From NCBI RefSeq assembly GCF_026151205.1, contig NC_087075.1, positions 6,466,858 to 6,530,857 on the forward strand: a stretch of 64,000 nt of DNA, in the 5' to 3' direction. The DNA is from Bolinopsis microptera (taxonomy: Eukaryota > Ctenophora > Tentaculata > Lobata > Bolinopsidae). Made by a program: the position numbers and the translations under genes. Below the pieces are notes generated by a model. The model worked only from the letters and a program-made list of their open reading frames with translations. It searched no databases and was not told the origin of the DNA. Of the stretch, positions 1 to 14,300 are shown piece after piece (position 1 is the first letter of the stretch; every line of letters begins with the position of its first letter).

Positions 1-2919
1 GGTGTGATGTGAAATTTGATATCAGTTTCAGATCTTTTGGGTTTTTAATCTTAGTTCGGCGTTGCTTTGTGCTCCTTGATGATTTGATCTCAGTTTCAGA
101 TCTTTTATTTTGGTTTTTAATCTTTGTTCGGCATTGCTTTGATATGTGCTTCTTGGATAATTTCATTGCTACACCTGTAATTGTACTTAATATCTACTTC
201 ATAATACATATTCAATAGAGCTATAAGAGAGGGAGTTTGGAACCGGGAAAATGTTATCAAGTGTGTAAACAATATCTATAACTCCAGTTCCATGACACAA
301 GCAGATTTTTTGTTGCAAGATCTGTAATGTGAAACACGATCCCTGTTTGAAACTCTACCATCTCAAGTTTTAATAAGCTACCTAGATAATTGAAATTTTA
401 GCTCGAAAACAACTTTGTCTCTTTATATCAGTGCCTGGTGTAAGCTTTAGTCACAGTACATACTAATGATCATCGTTAACAATCATTCGCGCGTTACTCG
501 ACATTCGACATTCGACTGATTTCCAACTGCTTCATCTTCAGAACGGTGCGGCATACCAGGCTCCATATATTCATTTGCACCTCAAAATGTTCCAATATTT
601 TCGATTCCTAGGGACTTTTTGTCACCGGCTGTTTTATCTTAGCGGTACGGTTCCAGTTAAACGTTTACATTGCGTCTAGCTGTAAATAGCCCCTTGACTG
701 CAGTAAAAACCCGTCCCCGTAATCACACGTTTTCTAAACGCACGACACGCATAACTCCTCATTCGTCGATCGTTAAATTTTTCGAATACCTTAGTAATCA
801 GTATTTACGAGTTGCTGATTTTTTCAAATAGAGTTAACACCAAATCCTGATTGCACACAACGCAAGCATTCCATAGCGATTCTGTCATTGTAGGGGAGTG
901 TGAAGAACAAACTGAAATTATCACACCATATCACCGGCCCTAGCCATGTAAACTCTACTTCATGCATGCTTTTCTCTCATATTCCTACTCTTTCCCAGAT
1001 TTACTCGGTGCATAAATTAATATCTGGGCAAAATTGATATCTGGCTGTTTGCCAGGAATCCCAAGTTATGTGTTGCAAGCATGATTGTAGAACTATTTAT
1101 GTGTGTCTGTTTGCTGCTGTTATTATACTAGATAATGTTAATGTGCGCCGCCTCACCATGTTTCAGTGGAGCAGGTCTTTGTCCAGTTAGATTGGTGTAA
1201 CGGTTGCCTCACCACTGGTGTCCTTGACGTTTGTGGATGTAAATTCCTTACTGTTGTTGAGCTTGTTGGTATATAGTTTACGTCGTCACACGGATCTACA
1301 TTCTACATATTCTATCAATAGAGCAACGTTAATAGAGATAATATTAAAGTTCAGCGACAGAACCGTGTTGTTAAGTTCAGATCATTCTATGTGGACGGTC
1401 AGGGGATTAGTCTATAATTGTCTGTAATTAATTAACCCGATTACAGATGAAGCAGGAAATTAAAGCTCGAGCTCGAGTCCTTTTCACTTTTCTTATATTT
1501 TCTATAAAATCTGTATTTATTTGAATGAATAAGCATGGCTTTCTAGGATAAATTATTGCTATAACAACCTCAGCTTCCTATTTTTCATTACAGTTTATCA
1601 GATCAGAGGACCACGCTAGTTGAAATTTTGTGAGCCCTGATACAGTGATAGTTACAGTGATAGTTACAGTGGTAGTTACAGTGATAGTTAATCGCTGATA
1701 ACTTTTCAATCTATATCCAGTGATCTCCAGCTCCTACATCTGATCGCCAGAAAGCTCATCAGTGATGAGCGAGCTTTTTGCGCTTTTTGCCGGCAAGTAC
1801 TTCATGTTGTAATTTTGTATCTTTTATTTTTATGGCTGAAAACTAATTGCATGTTAGCTAATTAATTAACAATTAATTACGATAGTTAAATTATTTCTTT
1901 GCTTTAGTGTCAAGTGAAGGAGCAAAAAGAACCTACTAGAATGATTTCTTTTGCTTTCGTAACCTGTAATAGATAATTTGTTCGTTATACGTATTGATTC
2001 GATTATGACGTTGTTATCGAAGAATTAGACTTATGTTACGAATACTGGCTGGGCGGTGAGCCAAATGTTTTTCTGAAACGCGCCACCAATCGATCAGCTT
2101 TCAGCATTGACCAGTAAAAATCCAGAATCGATGTCACGTGTCACCTCCTCCTTACAAATCACGTATCACCTCCTCCTTACAAGTCTCTTTTATTTATATA
2201 TTTTACTTGCGTTTTTGTCTTATAGTTGCTGTGCTCGACCTACAAGTATTACTTAGCATTGTTAATATAGGTAGTGTGGTTAGTGTAGTTATTGTAGGTT
2301 ATATAATATAAATGTTATATAGCCAATAATCGATGACAAAAGATAGCATAAGATGGTGATCATTGCCTATATTTTATTTCGTTGCAGCTGCCCCCGGCCC
2401 CGATCATCTACACTCATAAATGAGACAGATGTTAGGTATATAGCTCTCGCCCTATAAACAGAATCAGAACTGAACTCATAGTTTTAAGGATTTAGATAAG
2501 AGAACTTATTTGCTGAACGTAATTTTCTGAAATTCTTTATGCTTCCATGACAATGATCAGTCCAATATCATCATTCCAATACTATATTTTGCTTATTTAG
2601 CACTTGCGGACTTTTGCTACAAACTTGCGTAACTCTTATTGCTTTGCTCCCACAAAAACATACGAAAATATTAAATAATGATCCCGCACACGGCTCCTTT
2701 TCAGGAACCCCCCGAAAATAATCCCCCATTTGCTATCAAATTAACAAGTTATTTACAAGTTATTTATCTCCCGTTTGCCAGTAATTCAATACACTAACAA
2801 AACTTCCCCGCGAATTACCTGTATTATATATTGTGTATGCTGCTGCGTTCCTGCCATTCCAGCTCCAGGTTGTAACGCTGATCATTGTCTGATCATTACC
2901 ATTTACACTCCTGTACCGC

Positions 2920-3015
2920 CTCCCTCCTTGTGTAGTACAGGTCCTGTCCCCCTCCCTCCCTTGTGTAGTACAGACTACAGGTCCTGTCCCGCCTCCCTCC
3001 TTGTGCAGTACAGTT
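2920..3015. repeat. Three-copy CT-rich minisatellite
   Basis: Three imperfect copies of a unit containing cctccctccttgtgtagtac and tacaggtcctgtcc. It explains the Cys/Pro-rich small ORF overlapping it, which I do not regard as a gene. Confidence 0.6.
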
Positions 3016-3445
3016 TTATAAACATTCCCTCTTGTTTTGTTTGGAGTTAGTCTGTCGGGGCATGAGTCGATTTTAGCAGTTGTGGAGTATAACCAATTAT
3101 GAGACCATGTTTTTATTGCTGCTTCTAACTTCTAAGTGATAACTTCTTTCAGTGATATAGCGGGGTCTTCCATATTCCATAACTGCCCTACGACTGCATG
3201 TACACTCTCGTAATCTATCAAACTGCTCACCTGCATCTTTATTTATTGGAAAAAACACATTTCTGTGAGAGAAATTTATTCCGTAATCCGAATGTTCCAT
3301 CATAATTATACTCAGTAATTCAGGAGACGTGAATATTAGAATGATTAGGGCCATGCTTTTGTCCTAGCGATAAGATAATGGCTGTGTTATTACTTACTTA
3401 CTAATGAGCGTGTTGCTGTTACCTACCATTATTATTACGGTTCAG

Positions 3446-3525
3446 AGTTTCGGCTTTGAGGGTGGCCCTGTGCCAGGAGTCACTACCATATTTGGGAATC
3501 ACGTGCAAGGAGTCCGACGATTTGC
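3446..3525 (+). CDS. Weak candidate exon, esterase-like
   Basis: An 80-nt open stretch lies between a good acceptor (ttacggttcag) and a perfect donor (gtaagt). One frame reads G-G-P-V-P-G-V-T-T-I-F-G-N-H-V-Q-G-V-R-R-F. That resembles the start of carboxylesterase family proteins, where a V-T-T...G.V.G....F segment precedes GIPYA. No partner exon was found nearby on either side, so this may be chance. It is recorded only because both splice sites look good. Confidence 0.2.
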
Positions 3526-4844
3526 GTAAGTAGGCTTGGCCGTGGCGATATCCTGATTATTTTATTGGATTTCGCTGTTCAGATTTTTGTGACTTCTTAC
3601 TACTCGAAGTTTAATCTCACACCATAACGTTAGTTCCTCCAATTCTGAACCTCAAACTCACCTTAGTTGTTACCACAAACATATTATCTCAAAAGGTTCA
3701 AAACTTACCTCAAAATTTATTGAAAGTTTTGCATGATAAGTCAAAAGACAATAACCTTTATCCTAAAAACAAGATTTAAAAAAAACAAAACGGCGGGGTG
3801 TCAAGGAAAGAACATGATCCCCAAGTACGCACTACTTATAGAAATAGATACTTGTTTGTGCCGATCTTGATGGATAAAAGAAACGATGGAAATTTGTATA
3901 TCTAAAACGAATTACCCTTCAGTCAGAATATTGACAGTATGTGTTAATGCATTGCTCCCAGCTCCCCCTCCCTTTCCGTGTAGAAATCACATTTTCCAAA
4001 CCCCTACCCCAGGATGTATTACGTGATATGTGAATGATTCCTTAGTAAATAATTTTGGATGTTTTCTCGTAGACCTGGTAAGTTACGTTTATTGAATTAA
4101 AATTACCCAGATGTAGTGGTAGTGTTTACTCAACATCGCGCCCCGTAATTCAATCATTATTTTAACACTCACTGAACGGACCCTTATCTTAACACGCCAC
4201 CAGAGTCGAAACTCGAAATCTTTCTAGTTCATTTTCAATTTTTGTTGTCGTTCCCTTGGAAACCATTCTTACCTTTGTGCCCTACTTATTGTTTGTGACT
4301 CGTTGCCAGCTGGTCTTGCCTCGGTCGTCGTCCAAACATATGAAAGTGTGTCAGCTAAATCTATGTTCTGATAATATTATGGTAATCCTCTCTGGAGCGT
4401 TAGTGACAAACAAATTTAGACTCGAATATTTCTGAATACTGATACATGTTCATATAATTAAAGTTGATGGATCTGTATTGTTAAATAAGAGCTCATTTTA
4501 CAAATATATTTTACATGCTGTTCATATATACATGAATTTATTGGCACAACATACATATATATATTATATAGTATATTCATGTGTCAATAAATTTTATATA
4601 CTTGCTCATGTGCCATATATATTTTATAAGGATTTAAATTTTTAGTCATTACACTATTGTATTTGCTTGTTTTAGTGGCTGTGAAATCAGTTATTCATCT
4701 TGCAAAGTTTCAGAGTCGTGGTTAACAGCAGCTGATTTGTTTATTTTTATTATTTTATTTGCTATTTTTAATTAATCTTTTCATTCGACCACCACTTGAA
4801 TCGAGTATTAATTGTCATTTCTTTTATTCAAACTGTTCGTTGTG

Positions 4845-5215
4845 TAGCAACACTACCTTATATTTATTTTATATGGTAATATCACAATAACTATAGGAAC
4901 ACTACCTTATATAGTAATGTCACTATAGCAACACTACCTTATATGGTAACGTTGCTGTAGCAACACTACCTTATTATATAGCAACGTCACTATAGCAACA
5001 CTACCTTATTATATGGTAACGTTGCTATAGCAACACTACCTTATTATATAGCAACGTCACTATAGCAACACTACCTTATTATATGGTAACGTTGCTATAG
5101 CAACACTACCTTATTATATAGCAACGTCACTATAGCAACACTACCTTATATGGTAGCGTTGCTATAGCAACACTACCTTATTATATGGTAATGTCACTAT
5201 AATAGCAAGACCACC
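4845..5215. repeat. About 35-bp minisatellite with palindromic core
   Basis: About ten tandem copies of a unit close to gcaacactaccttattata, followed by tggtaacgttgctata or tagcaacgtcactata. The junction of two units makes the palindrome gttgctatagcaac. Two unit variants (gtaacgttgc and gcaacgtcac) alternate in the middle of the array, which implies amplification of a dimer. The array ends about 90 bp before the first coding exon of the CH-domain gene. Confidence 0.85.
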
Positions 5216-5302
5216 TTAATCCTTATATGGTCACATCACTAACTTTATCGTTGTGTAGCAAAGAAACAGGTTCGAAGACATGTGGCTACAAGAACAGCAA
5301 GG

Positions 5303-8300
5303 ATGAATGCAGACGAAGTTAAGGTCAAATGGCTGAACATACAGAAGCGGAGTTACACAAACTGGATCAATGAGGTGAAATATTTGAGATATTTGAGATA
5401 TTTGAGATATTTGAGATATTTGAGATATTTGAGATATTTGGCATATTTAACATATTTGACATATTTCAAAGATATTTCATTTTAGTGGACTGTGGAACCA
5501 TTTAGAATTATCGGTTGGGATCCATGATTAAAATAATAGAGGGGCTCACGGTATTTCACAGTATTTCCACTTGAAACGCTGGCTGGCACTTTGAACATAC
5601 TTTGACCGTAGTACGTACTCTGACTGTAGAATCGATTAAAAGTGGTCCGGACTCACTCCGGCCGTAATGATTAGATTGATTTTTATAAGTTATGGGTGAA
5701 CTTATTGAAAATTTCTAAAAACCCGCCAATTATAAATCAGTGCACTATAAGTTTTTGATCACACATTTTGATAATTAGAGATTGAAAGTTCACACTCTTT
5801 AAGTCGTGTCAGACCCCTGGACCGTGAGGCTTGTTCCCCTTTTTCACAGAGCTGTAAATGTGAAACTCATTATTCACAATTCGTGGTCTGATATTTGATA
5901 ACTCGATAAAATAATTTAGAGATAGACCGGGATAGACTAGTTTCTTTTCACGTTCCTTCCCTTTGTTATGCGAAAATTTTGGTTTAAAATTCATAGTCTG
6001 TAGCAGATTCCTGACACTCAAGTTAGAAATGTTTGTGAGCATTGCACGGCCAGACATGATAGTCACGACCGGATATTGATATCACATATCACGAAAATTT
6101 GATCCTGCTATGAAGTCAGTAGCATCTATAGATCGGAGTGCCCGGCTGACAGTAATTCTAATTTTAGCTATCCTTAAATTTATCCATCACGTTTAGCCTT
6201 AGGGTTATCACAATGCGAATGTGGATTAACGGTATATTTTTGGAGCCTTAGCATAATTCTGGGAATAATTTTATAATTTCTCATAATTTTATATTTTCTT
6301 GCGATGCATTTCTAAAACTGAAAATCCAAAACGATCTCTCGCTATCTGCTATTCAGCTTTCACCGAATTTTGGAATTGTAAAAAAACCTAAACCGGATTC
6401 AAAACCAAAAAGAATTCTTTAAAGATCATGATAAAATGATCGTTAACACACTTGATCTGCGACAGTAATCGCATCGGACCGTTATTTAACTCCAACAGCA
6501 ATTAGTCTAGCTGTAATTAGCCTGTAATTGATTTATTGCATCAGGTGCTCCGTCCCACGGGTGTGGTGGTTAACGACATAGTGGATGACATCGGGTCTGG
6601 GGTCCTGCTATGTAAACTAGCCATGTTACTCACCATGAAGAAGATAAGGTACCAGAAGAACCCCAAACTAGTATTCCAGGTTAGCGAATTTAATTTTGAT
6701 TGGCTTGTAATCTAAGGTTTCCAATAAATTCATTAAGATAAATTCCGGTTCGTTAACGGATATGTCATAGATTTTGTAGATATTTATAACTTTGTAGATA
6801 TTTATAACTTTGTAGATATTTATAACTTATAAGAGCGAATTTCACGTATTATATGTTTAAAATCACCGTTTTCTTTCAGCGTCAAGAAAATATCCAGAAA
6901 GCTTTAAACCTTATAGAGCAGTCCGGATGTAAACTTATCAATATAGGTTGGTTTTAGTAAACTTAATTTTGCCAAATTGTTGACTTTTTCCGGGTACATA
7001 GACATTAAAACTATTTTTAGAAATCAAATTATTTGACGTGGTAAATAGTATAGACCGTGAGAAAGTTTGTAATATCTGCTCAGTTGGATATTTCATGATA
7101 GCATACTGTATATCGTCACAATTCAGCTGAGCACGTGCTGCCGAGATCACAAGCAGTGCTACCCACGTGCTACCCACGTGCTACCCACGTGCTGTCGAGA
7201 TCACAAGTAGTGCTACCCACGTGCTACCCACGTGCTACCCACGTGCTGTCGAGATCACAAGTAGTGCTACTGCTACCCACGTGCTCGATAGGGCAGATAT
7301 CGCCTGTGTGACTGGATATGCCGTCATTATATAATATTATATAACTGAATATATCATGTAAAACTATATTATATAACTTAATAATATTATATAATACTCA
7401 TCTGGTGTGATCTTTATTTCCTGACCACTAACATTACATTCGCTATACTACACTACTATACTTTACTACTATACTATACTACAGGAGCATCAGACATACT
7501 TACCAAGAACGAGAAACTCATCCTGGGTCTGATGTGGCAGCTAGTTCAACACTTCCATGTCTTCCAGGTTACCTCTCTTTTTCAACAGCATTTAATTCAT
7601 GCATTAAACTTTAGCTCCTTTTGATCTTTGAAATCTAGTACATTTTAGGATTTCTACAACCGCGAATTTTACATTTTCACTTAATATTTACTTTAAATCG
7701 ATTTGAGATAAAATGGGTTTATATATCTAGAGAGATAATCCTGCTATTGATGCATCCGTTGTAAGTATTGTGAGTATAGCTAATTAGCTGAAATTAGCTG
7801 GCAGAAACTTTGCTAATTAAAGCAATTAATAGCAATTCATGCTGAATGATTTAAATAATCATTATTCAACTAATTTCAAACTCACCATAATGAAATTAAT
7901 TATTATATAAAGTCATTATTTTAAGAGCAATTATAATTTCATTGGAAAAAATTAACGAAATATTAAACATTAATTTGAGGACTAGCTTGATAGCAAAGCT
8001 AGAAAATTCCCCAAAATGTTGTGCCTATTAAAATGATGGATAGTTTGATAGTTTGGTAATTTGATAGTTTGATAGTTTGATAGTTTGATAGTTTGATAGT
8101 TTGATAGTTTGATAGTTTGATAGTTTGATAGTTTGATAGTTTGATAGTTTGATAGTTTGATAGGTTGATAGGTTGATAGTTTGATAGTTTGATAGTTTGA
8201 TAGTTTGATAGTTTGATAGTTTGATAGTTTGATAGTTTGATAGTTTGATAGTTGGATAGTCTGATAGTTTGATAGTTTGATAGTTTGATAGCATCCTCCT

Positions 8301-11300
8301 AAATCTAAACAACAGACAATATCTCTGCAGTTTTAATGTGCTGATGAGGGCCTTTCACCCCGCTATAACATTCGCTGTACCAGCTTCATGACCCTGTAAT
8401 ACCACGTAATATACCCCCCACCTGCTAACCCAAACCCCGTAATACCCCTACCACCCCCCCCCCCCCCCCCCCCCTATAATACCCCCACCTGCTACCCTTC
8501 CTAGCTGATGTAACATATACATTTATGAGTTATGACTAATGATTATACCCACACATTTTTAAAATCACTTACATCTTTATATAAATAGCAATCAAATATA
8601 CCGGAAAACTAAATCTAGATGATGATGATTGCAGATCATGAAACCCAAAACTTGTGCACAATCATGAGTTTCAACTTTCAAACATTAGTTTTGAAAGAGT
8701 TTGAAATAGTTGTGCTATATAAGCGATTTAAAGTGCATCTGTGTATGTGGGTACTGGGTATGTGTTCCTAATGTGGTATTCATTCATAATGAACGTGTAT
8801 TGAATCTCAGGAGCTAGAACAATGACAATGCACACTTATAAATGTGCGATACAAGTTCCAGCTTGAAACTAGAGAGAGAGAGAGAGAGAGAGAGTGTGTG
8901 AGAGAGAAACTAAGCCTCATCACCCTCAGCTAATACAATCAATTCCTCATTATTATATTATAATGCCGTCGTTCACTTTAATCAGCTTCTTTCAATCGAG
9001 AATTGCTGTGCAAAATTGCTAATTTTATTTATGTCATCGCTGTTGCTTTGTTAACATATGACCAAATTTGTTTTTACATAAGCTTAGCTGTTGATTTGAA
9101 AAAAAAACAAATTCATTTGATCAACATGAAGTCTGGCCAGTACTACTGAAGGTTAAACTGTTATATTGCTGCAATAAAATCACTTTCATATTGTTTATTT
9201 GATAAGTTTGAATCACTTAATTTATAAAAATCAATTTTGTTATCAATACAGTAATCAATCACCATCATCATAATATTCACTGCAAAATCTTATCAAAAAT
9301 TCTAACATGAAGGCCTCGTTTTAATTTTATTTAAAAGCACTAACACAATAATATCCTCACAGTTAGTTAGTTTAAAATATACTTTTCTCTTCAGTCGATA
9401 AAAAATGTAAAGAGTTTGAATCAAACTATGAAGGATGAAAATCTGATGGGAAATGCTGGGGATGAAACTGATGAGATCTACGACGAGTTGACACCCGCCG
9501 AAAAGTTAGATTTCTTTTATCTAACTTCATGATAGCTTTAGCTGCATTTCAAATCCTTTTTGTTCAACATTTTGTCGCAGTAGTGGCATTGCAGAGGCGT
9601 TCAAGTGCCGTTCTGGTGACATCATTATTTTAGCTACACCGTTGTTAAATTTATGATATTGTTGCTGGGTAGCAATTTATTATAGTTCCTTTCAGGAAAC
9701 ATAAATCCTCTGAGATCAAGAAACAGATTATAGGTGAGTCTAGATCTTTCGTACAAGCGCATTGTCTCAAAGTGCTAGAAACTTTGAGATAAGTTTCAAA
9801 TTCTATGGTTAATTAACAGCTTAAACGTCACATTTGTCCTTTTTTTAATGATCATGTAAACTCAAATAAAAGGAGATTCATTCTTTCTTCATCGGACTAA
9901 TCAACATCAAAGAGCTTAGAAATCTCCTCAGAAAAGTCAGATTTAGCTAAATTCCTCTGCCTATATAACAGCGTTCATATTAAAGTTTGAGTTATACGCT
10001 CCCCCTTTAAAAACCTATCCATAATCTCGAGAACGGGTTTAAATACTCTTTCCGGAGCGTCCATACCGAGCAAGTAATCATCGTGGTTATACTTGTCTAT
10101 AAACATGACTTTCACTATGCTGGGGTAAATCGTCTTTATCAACCACATCACGTCTCTTGTGTCGCCTGATGATAACTTAATAAGAGTCACGAATTAGGTA
10201 CATATTTAATTTTATGATAATAATAAGAGTTACGAAGTATAGGTTATTATTGTAAGGTACAATAACATATTGAATTTTGCGCGACCTTTGTCTCAAACAT
10301 GTAAGTGAAGCTTTGGTTATGCACCTTAGAATTATACAGTTAAACCTCGATTGAACTCAGTAACTGCATAATTCCAATTTTACGAGAGTTAAACTCGGTT
10401 ACACATTTAATGTTAATGTCCGACAACCATGAAAACATTCTCGTAGCACCCCGCTGGTATTCGGAGAGAGGGTGACCTAAATATTTTAAACTGGGCCACT
10501 TTCCACTGACCTAGCCAGACGTTACCGCCTGCTACCAGTACAGTAGGGATAATAAGAGTCACGTGATAATAAGAGTCACGTGATAATAAGAGTCACGTGA
10601 TAAGAGTATAGGACACGTGACACTTTCCACTGACCTAACCAGTCGTTACCGCCTGCCACCAGCACAGTTGGGATAATAAGAGTCACGTGATAATAAGAGT
10701 CACATGATAGTAAGAGTCACGTGATAATAAGATTCACGTGATAATAAGAGTGTAGGACACGTGACACTTTCCACTAACCTAGCCAGTCGTTACCGCCTGC
10801 CACCAGCACAGTAGGGACCCTCATGTTAGTGATGTTGTACAGTGGGGGAGTGGTCTGGTTGTACCGGTCCATGTTGGCTTTCTCTGAGCCGTAGTCAAAC
10901 TTCTGGACACGTTTGTAGCGGAGAAGTTGGGCCCAGTGGATTATGTCTTTTGTTGAGGTTGATTGGTCACCATGGGCTTGGTAGATGGGATACCTGAGTG
11001 GACAGGTTACAGCAGGTCAAAAACAGACAAACAAACAAACAAGCAGGTTATAGCTTTACAAATTCTAATATATAACGAAGAAGGGGAGTATTTTCTGTAA
11101 ATGGTTATCCTCTATTATCTACAGAATAACCCAGAGATTTGGATCGACCCTCAAAGTTAACATGTTAAAGTTAACATTAAACATGTTAAAGTTAACAAAG
11201 TTAACATGATTAAACCGTGTTTTGTTGTAGTTAGAGATGTCGAAGCCACTAACAAGAGAGTCCAGTGTCTCACATAGACCCATGGTTATAGCGTCCTCGG

Positions 11301-14300
11301 GACAGATCTTAGTAGCGAAGTATAGTGCAACCTGGGGTGATGGTTTGTTAAGAACCACTGTAGCTGTGTTAGTTTCCCATGGAAAATTTCCCTTTTTAGT
11401 AAGAATGTGAACTGTTGTGTCAAGTGGTAAGTCAAAGTGTCACTGCAGTTTAGCCTTAAATCTTAAATCTACAAATAGTGAGGTTCGTAAGAAACTGTGT
11501 CTCAATTTCAGTTGTGTAAGTACTAAGTGGGCTGGGTTTGATGGAATGATTATAGAGGACAGTGCCTAGGGTAGAGGGTGGAGAGTTAGTGGGGTCCAGT
11601 TTCGTATTTTAACACGCCTAGATTAGTTTATGTAATTTAAAGTATCACGCTTTGATTTTATTCATCACTTAACAATACGCACGAATAACAACGCCACATT
11701 ATAATAAAAACATCACAACTTTAAGAAAACTACCGCTGAAGGGGGATCAAATTGCCTGTTGCCCAGCAACCAGTAGAGCACGCCCTCTAAATCCACCAGA
11801 TCTTTAAGTGCAGCTATGAGTCCTTTAGCGTAGCTGATTCTAGCGATGGGGGCTAGGGCAGTGAACAGTGAGATTTTAGATGCTAAGTCAGGATTACTGG
11901 AGAAACCCATGAAACCCATTTCAGTTCCTTGGGAATGTCCGACGTAGAAGACCTTCTTTCGTCCTGTTACCTGAGTTAAATAGGTGTAATAAATTAATAA
12001 TTAGGATTCATACATGGAATACAATTTCACTATCACGAATAAAAATTCAGGAATAAAAGTTAGGGGTTAGGAAGACAATTTAGTATCAGCTTCAAGACCT
12101 GTGTCACGTGTCATAGAGATATGTCACGTGTCAGTGAGACCTGTTAATCAGAATCTCACCTTAAGAACATGTTCCACCATGGCGGGCAGGTCTATTTCTG
12201 CCATCTCCTGAAATGAGAAGTCCCAGAACTCCTTGTCGTTGGTGGTAAGGGTGGTGTGGTTTAGAGAGTAGATGTTACCCCTCGCGTGATTGTAGGACTG
12301 AATCCCTACCGGACGGAATCACTACCACCCAAATATCACTACTGGTAGTGATTTAGTCCGGTAGAGATTCAGTCCGAAAATATACCTCAATCCCTACCAG
12401 ATGATCTTAGTTCACTAGTTCTAATATCATGACGTGATCTGAGCCGGGGCTCTCATGGAGTGCTTGCTATGGGGCCTGGCAGACATGTGATCCACAGACT
12501 TACGTACGCAACGAGGAGCCCTAACGAGAACTGGTTCGGATCAAGTCATCCATAATGACCTGCTATACGACAATACAGTGATGTGAACCTTCACATGCTC
12601 GGTATCTCAATCAGCTAGCGGGAATAATATATAACACACATAACCCCGGCATGCGCAGGGATTATATTTCAATTTTTCCCGCGACGCGCGGGAAAAATTT
12701 ATAATAATTTCGAGTGCGAAGCACGAGGGATTATTATGAAAATAACCCCGACGTGCTTTAGCACGAGGGGTTATTTTAATATAACTTAAGCGTGCCGGTG
12801 TTATGTGTTATAAACCCCTCCGGGTTAGTGCTAGGATCAACAAATTTGACATTTTACTCTTAATTCTAGCCATATGAGATCAGTATGGAAAATATGAAAT
12901 GGAATTGGGCACTACCAAATTGAAATAAATACAACTAAGGTACAATGACATTTGAAATTGGCGTTATATCTAAACATTATTCCTCAGTCAGAAGTACGTT
13001 GAATGAATATGAATATCGATATAAAGGGGCGTCGAGTTAAGCCTGGCAAGCGATAAAAGGTGGAGCTAATAATGATATCGTGTCATGAAGTTCATCAAAG
13101 TAGACGACTATAATACATGGCTTATATCAAACACGACAAAATTAACCGGACGAAATCAAATGTAACCGTCGAGACAAGTTCTGGAACTGGTCCTATTAAT
13201 GTAAGAGTTTAAGTAATGTAAGCAGTGTGCTGGAGTTTTGCCAGCGCCTGCAATTAGACCGATACGTAGATCAAGTGTATTTATAGTTCTTACGTTAAGC
13301 CATAGGTCACGTGACATTTTTTACCAATGCGCGTCGTAGTAGTTAGTCACGTGATACACGTCATCAAAACACGTGACAGTGCGCAGTTGAAATTCTCATG
13401 GAATATCAAAACAAAACAAATCTTGTTGAGCCAAATTAGCGGGGCGGGATTATAGAAGTTGTGCCGGGGTTATTTATTCAGCGGGAAAAAACTAACAGCG
13501 GGAGGCGGGATTATCAGAATCTATTAAGCGGGAGCCGGGATTATCATAATCTTATTCTATCCCGGAGGGGTTTATAAACCCGCAACGCCTGTGTTTATCT
13601 TATACCACTATGTCTTCCTCATCCATCGAGTTTATTCCTGGCAGAAAGAAAGGCAGCCACAACGTCCTCTACGATGGTCACCTCTACCACCTTAACAGAA
13701 AGAGGGAAGACAAGACCTACTGGAAGTGCAACAAGTGCAAGTCCCGCCTGATCCTTGTCCTCAACGAACTGGACTCCTACGGACCCTTCTACCCTCAGTC
13801 GGTGCTGGTGGACTATGAAATCGCTATCAGAAACGCAGTCTCCAACGTCTGGCCTGGTACTACCTTGAGAGGATGCTGGTTCCACTTCAAACAGTCCTTG
13901 TGGAGACACCTGCAGAGCGAGGGACTTGCTGCTGACTACTACGCGTGGCGGCTTCTCAAACCTTCTCTTCCTGCTGAGATGAGTGCCTTCGCAAGATACT
14001 TTGAGTCGACATGGATCGGAACCACCTCCACCCCTCCTCTCTTCAGACACGACTCCTGGAATCACCACGAAGCGGCCCAGATGTTACTACCTCGCTCCAG
14101 CAACATCGCAGAGGGTTGGAACAGCGGCTTCGCCTCCTTGGTCAACTGTCACAACCCTTCTATCTGGAAGTTCTTAGAGTGCATCAAGAGGGAGCAGGCT
14201 TTGACAGACGTGAAGATCACCAACATCCTCACCAGAAAAGCCTTCAAGAGAGCAGCAAAGTGGGAGAAGTTTGACCTGGAGATGCAACGTATGGTTGATG

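Larger units (their letters stand above)
1..5302. other. 5' flanking region with no secure gene
   Basis: No ORF here is long or conserved enough to call. I see AT-rich sequence, short tandem repeats (a 12-bp gatagttacagt-like unit near 1640-1690, two copies of a tcacctcctccttacaa-type unit at 2130-2186, three copies of a Pro/Cys-coding unit of roughly 40-50 bp at 2920-3015) and one weak candidate exon at 3446-3525. The stretch probably holds upstream regulatory sequence or 5' non-coding exons of the CH-domain gene. Confidence 0.5.

Noticed and set aside
8028-8312. 94-aa periodic ORF on the minus strand
   Set aside because: Product of the 8-bp tttgatag satellite.
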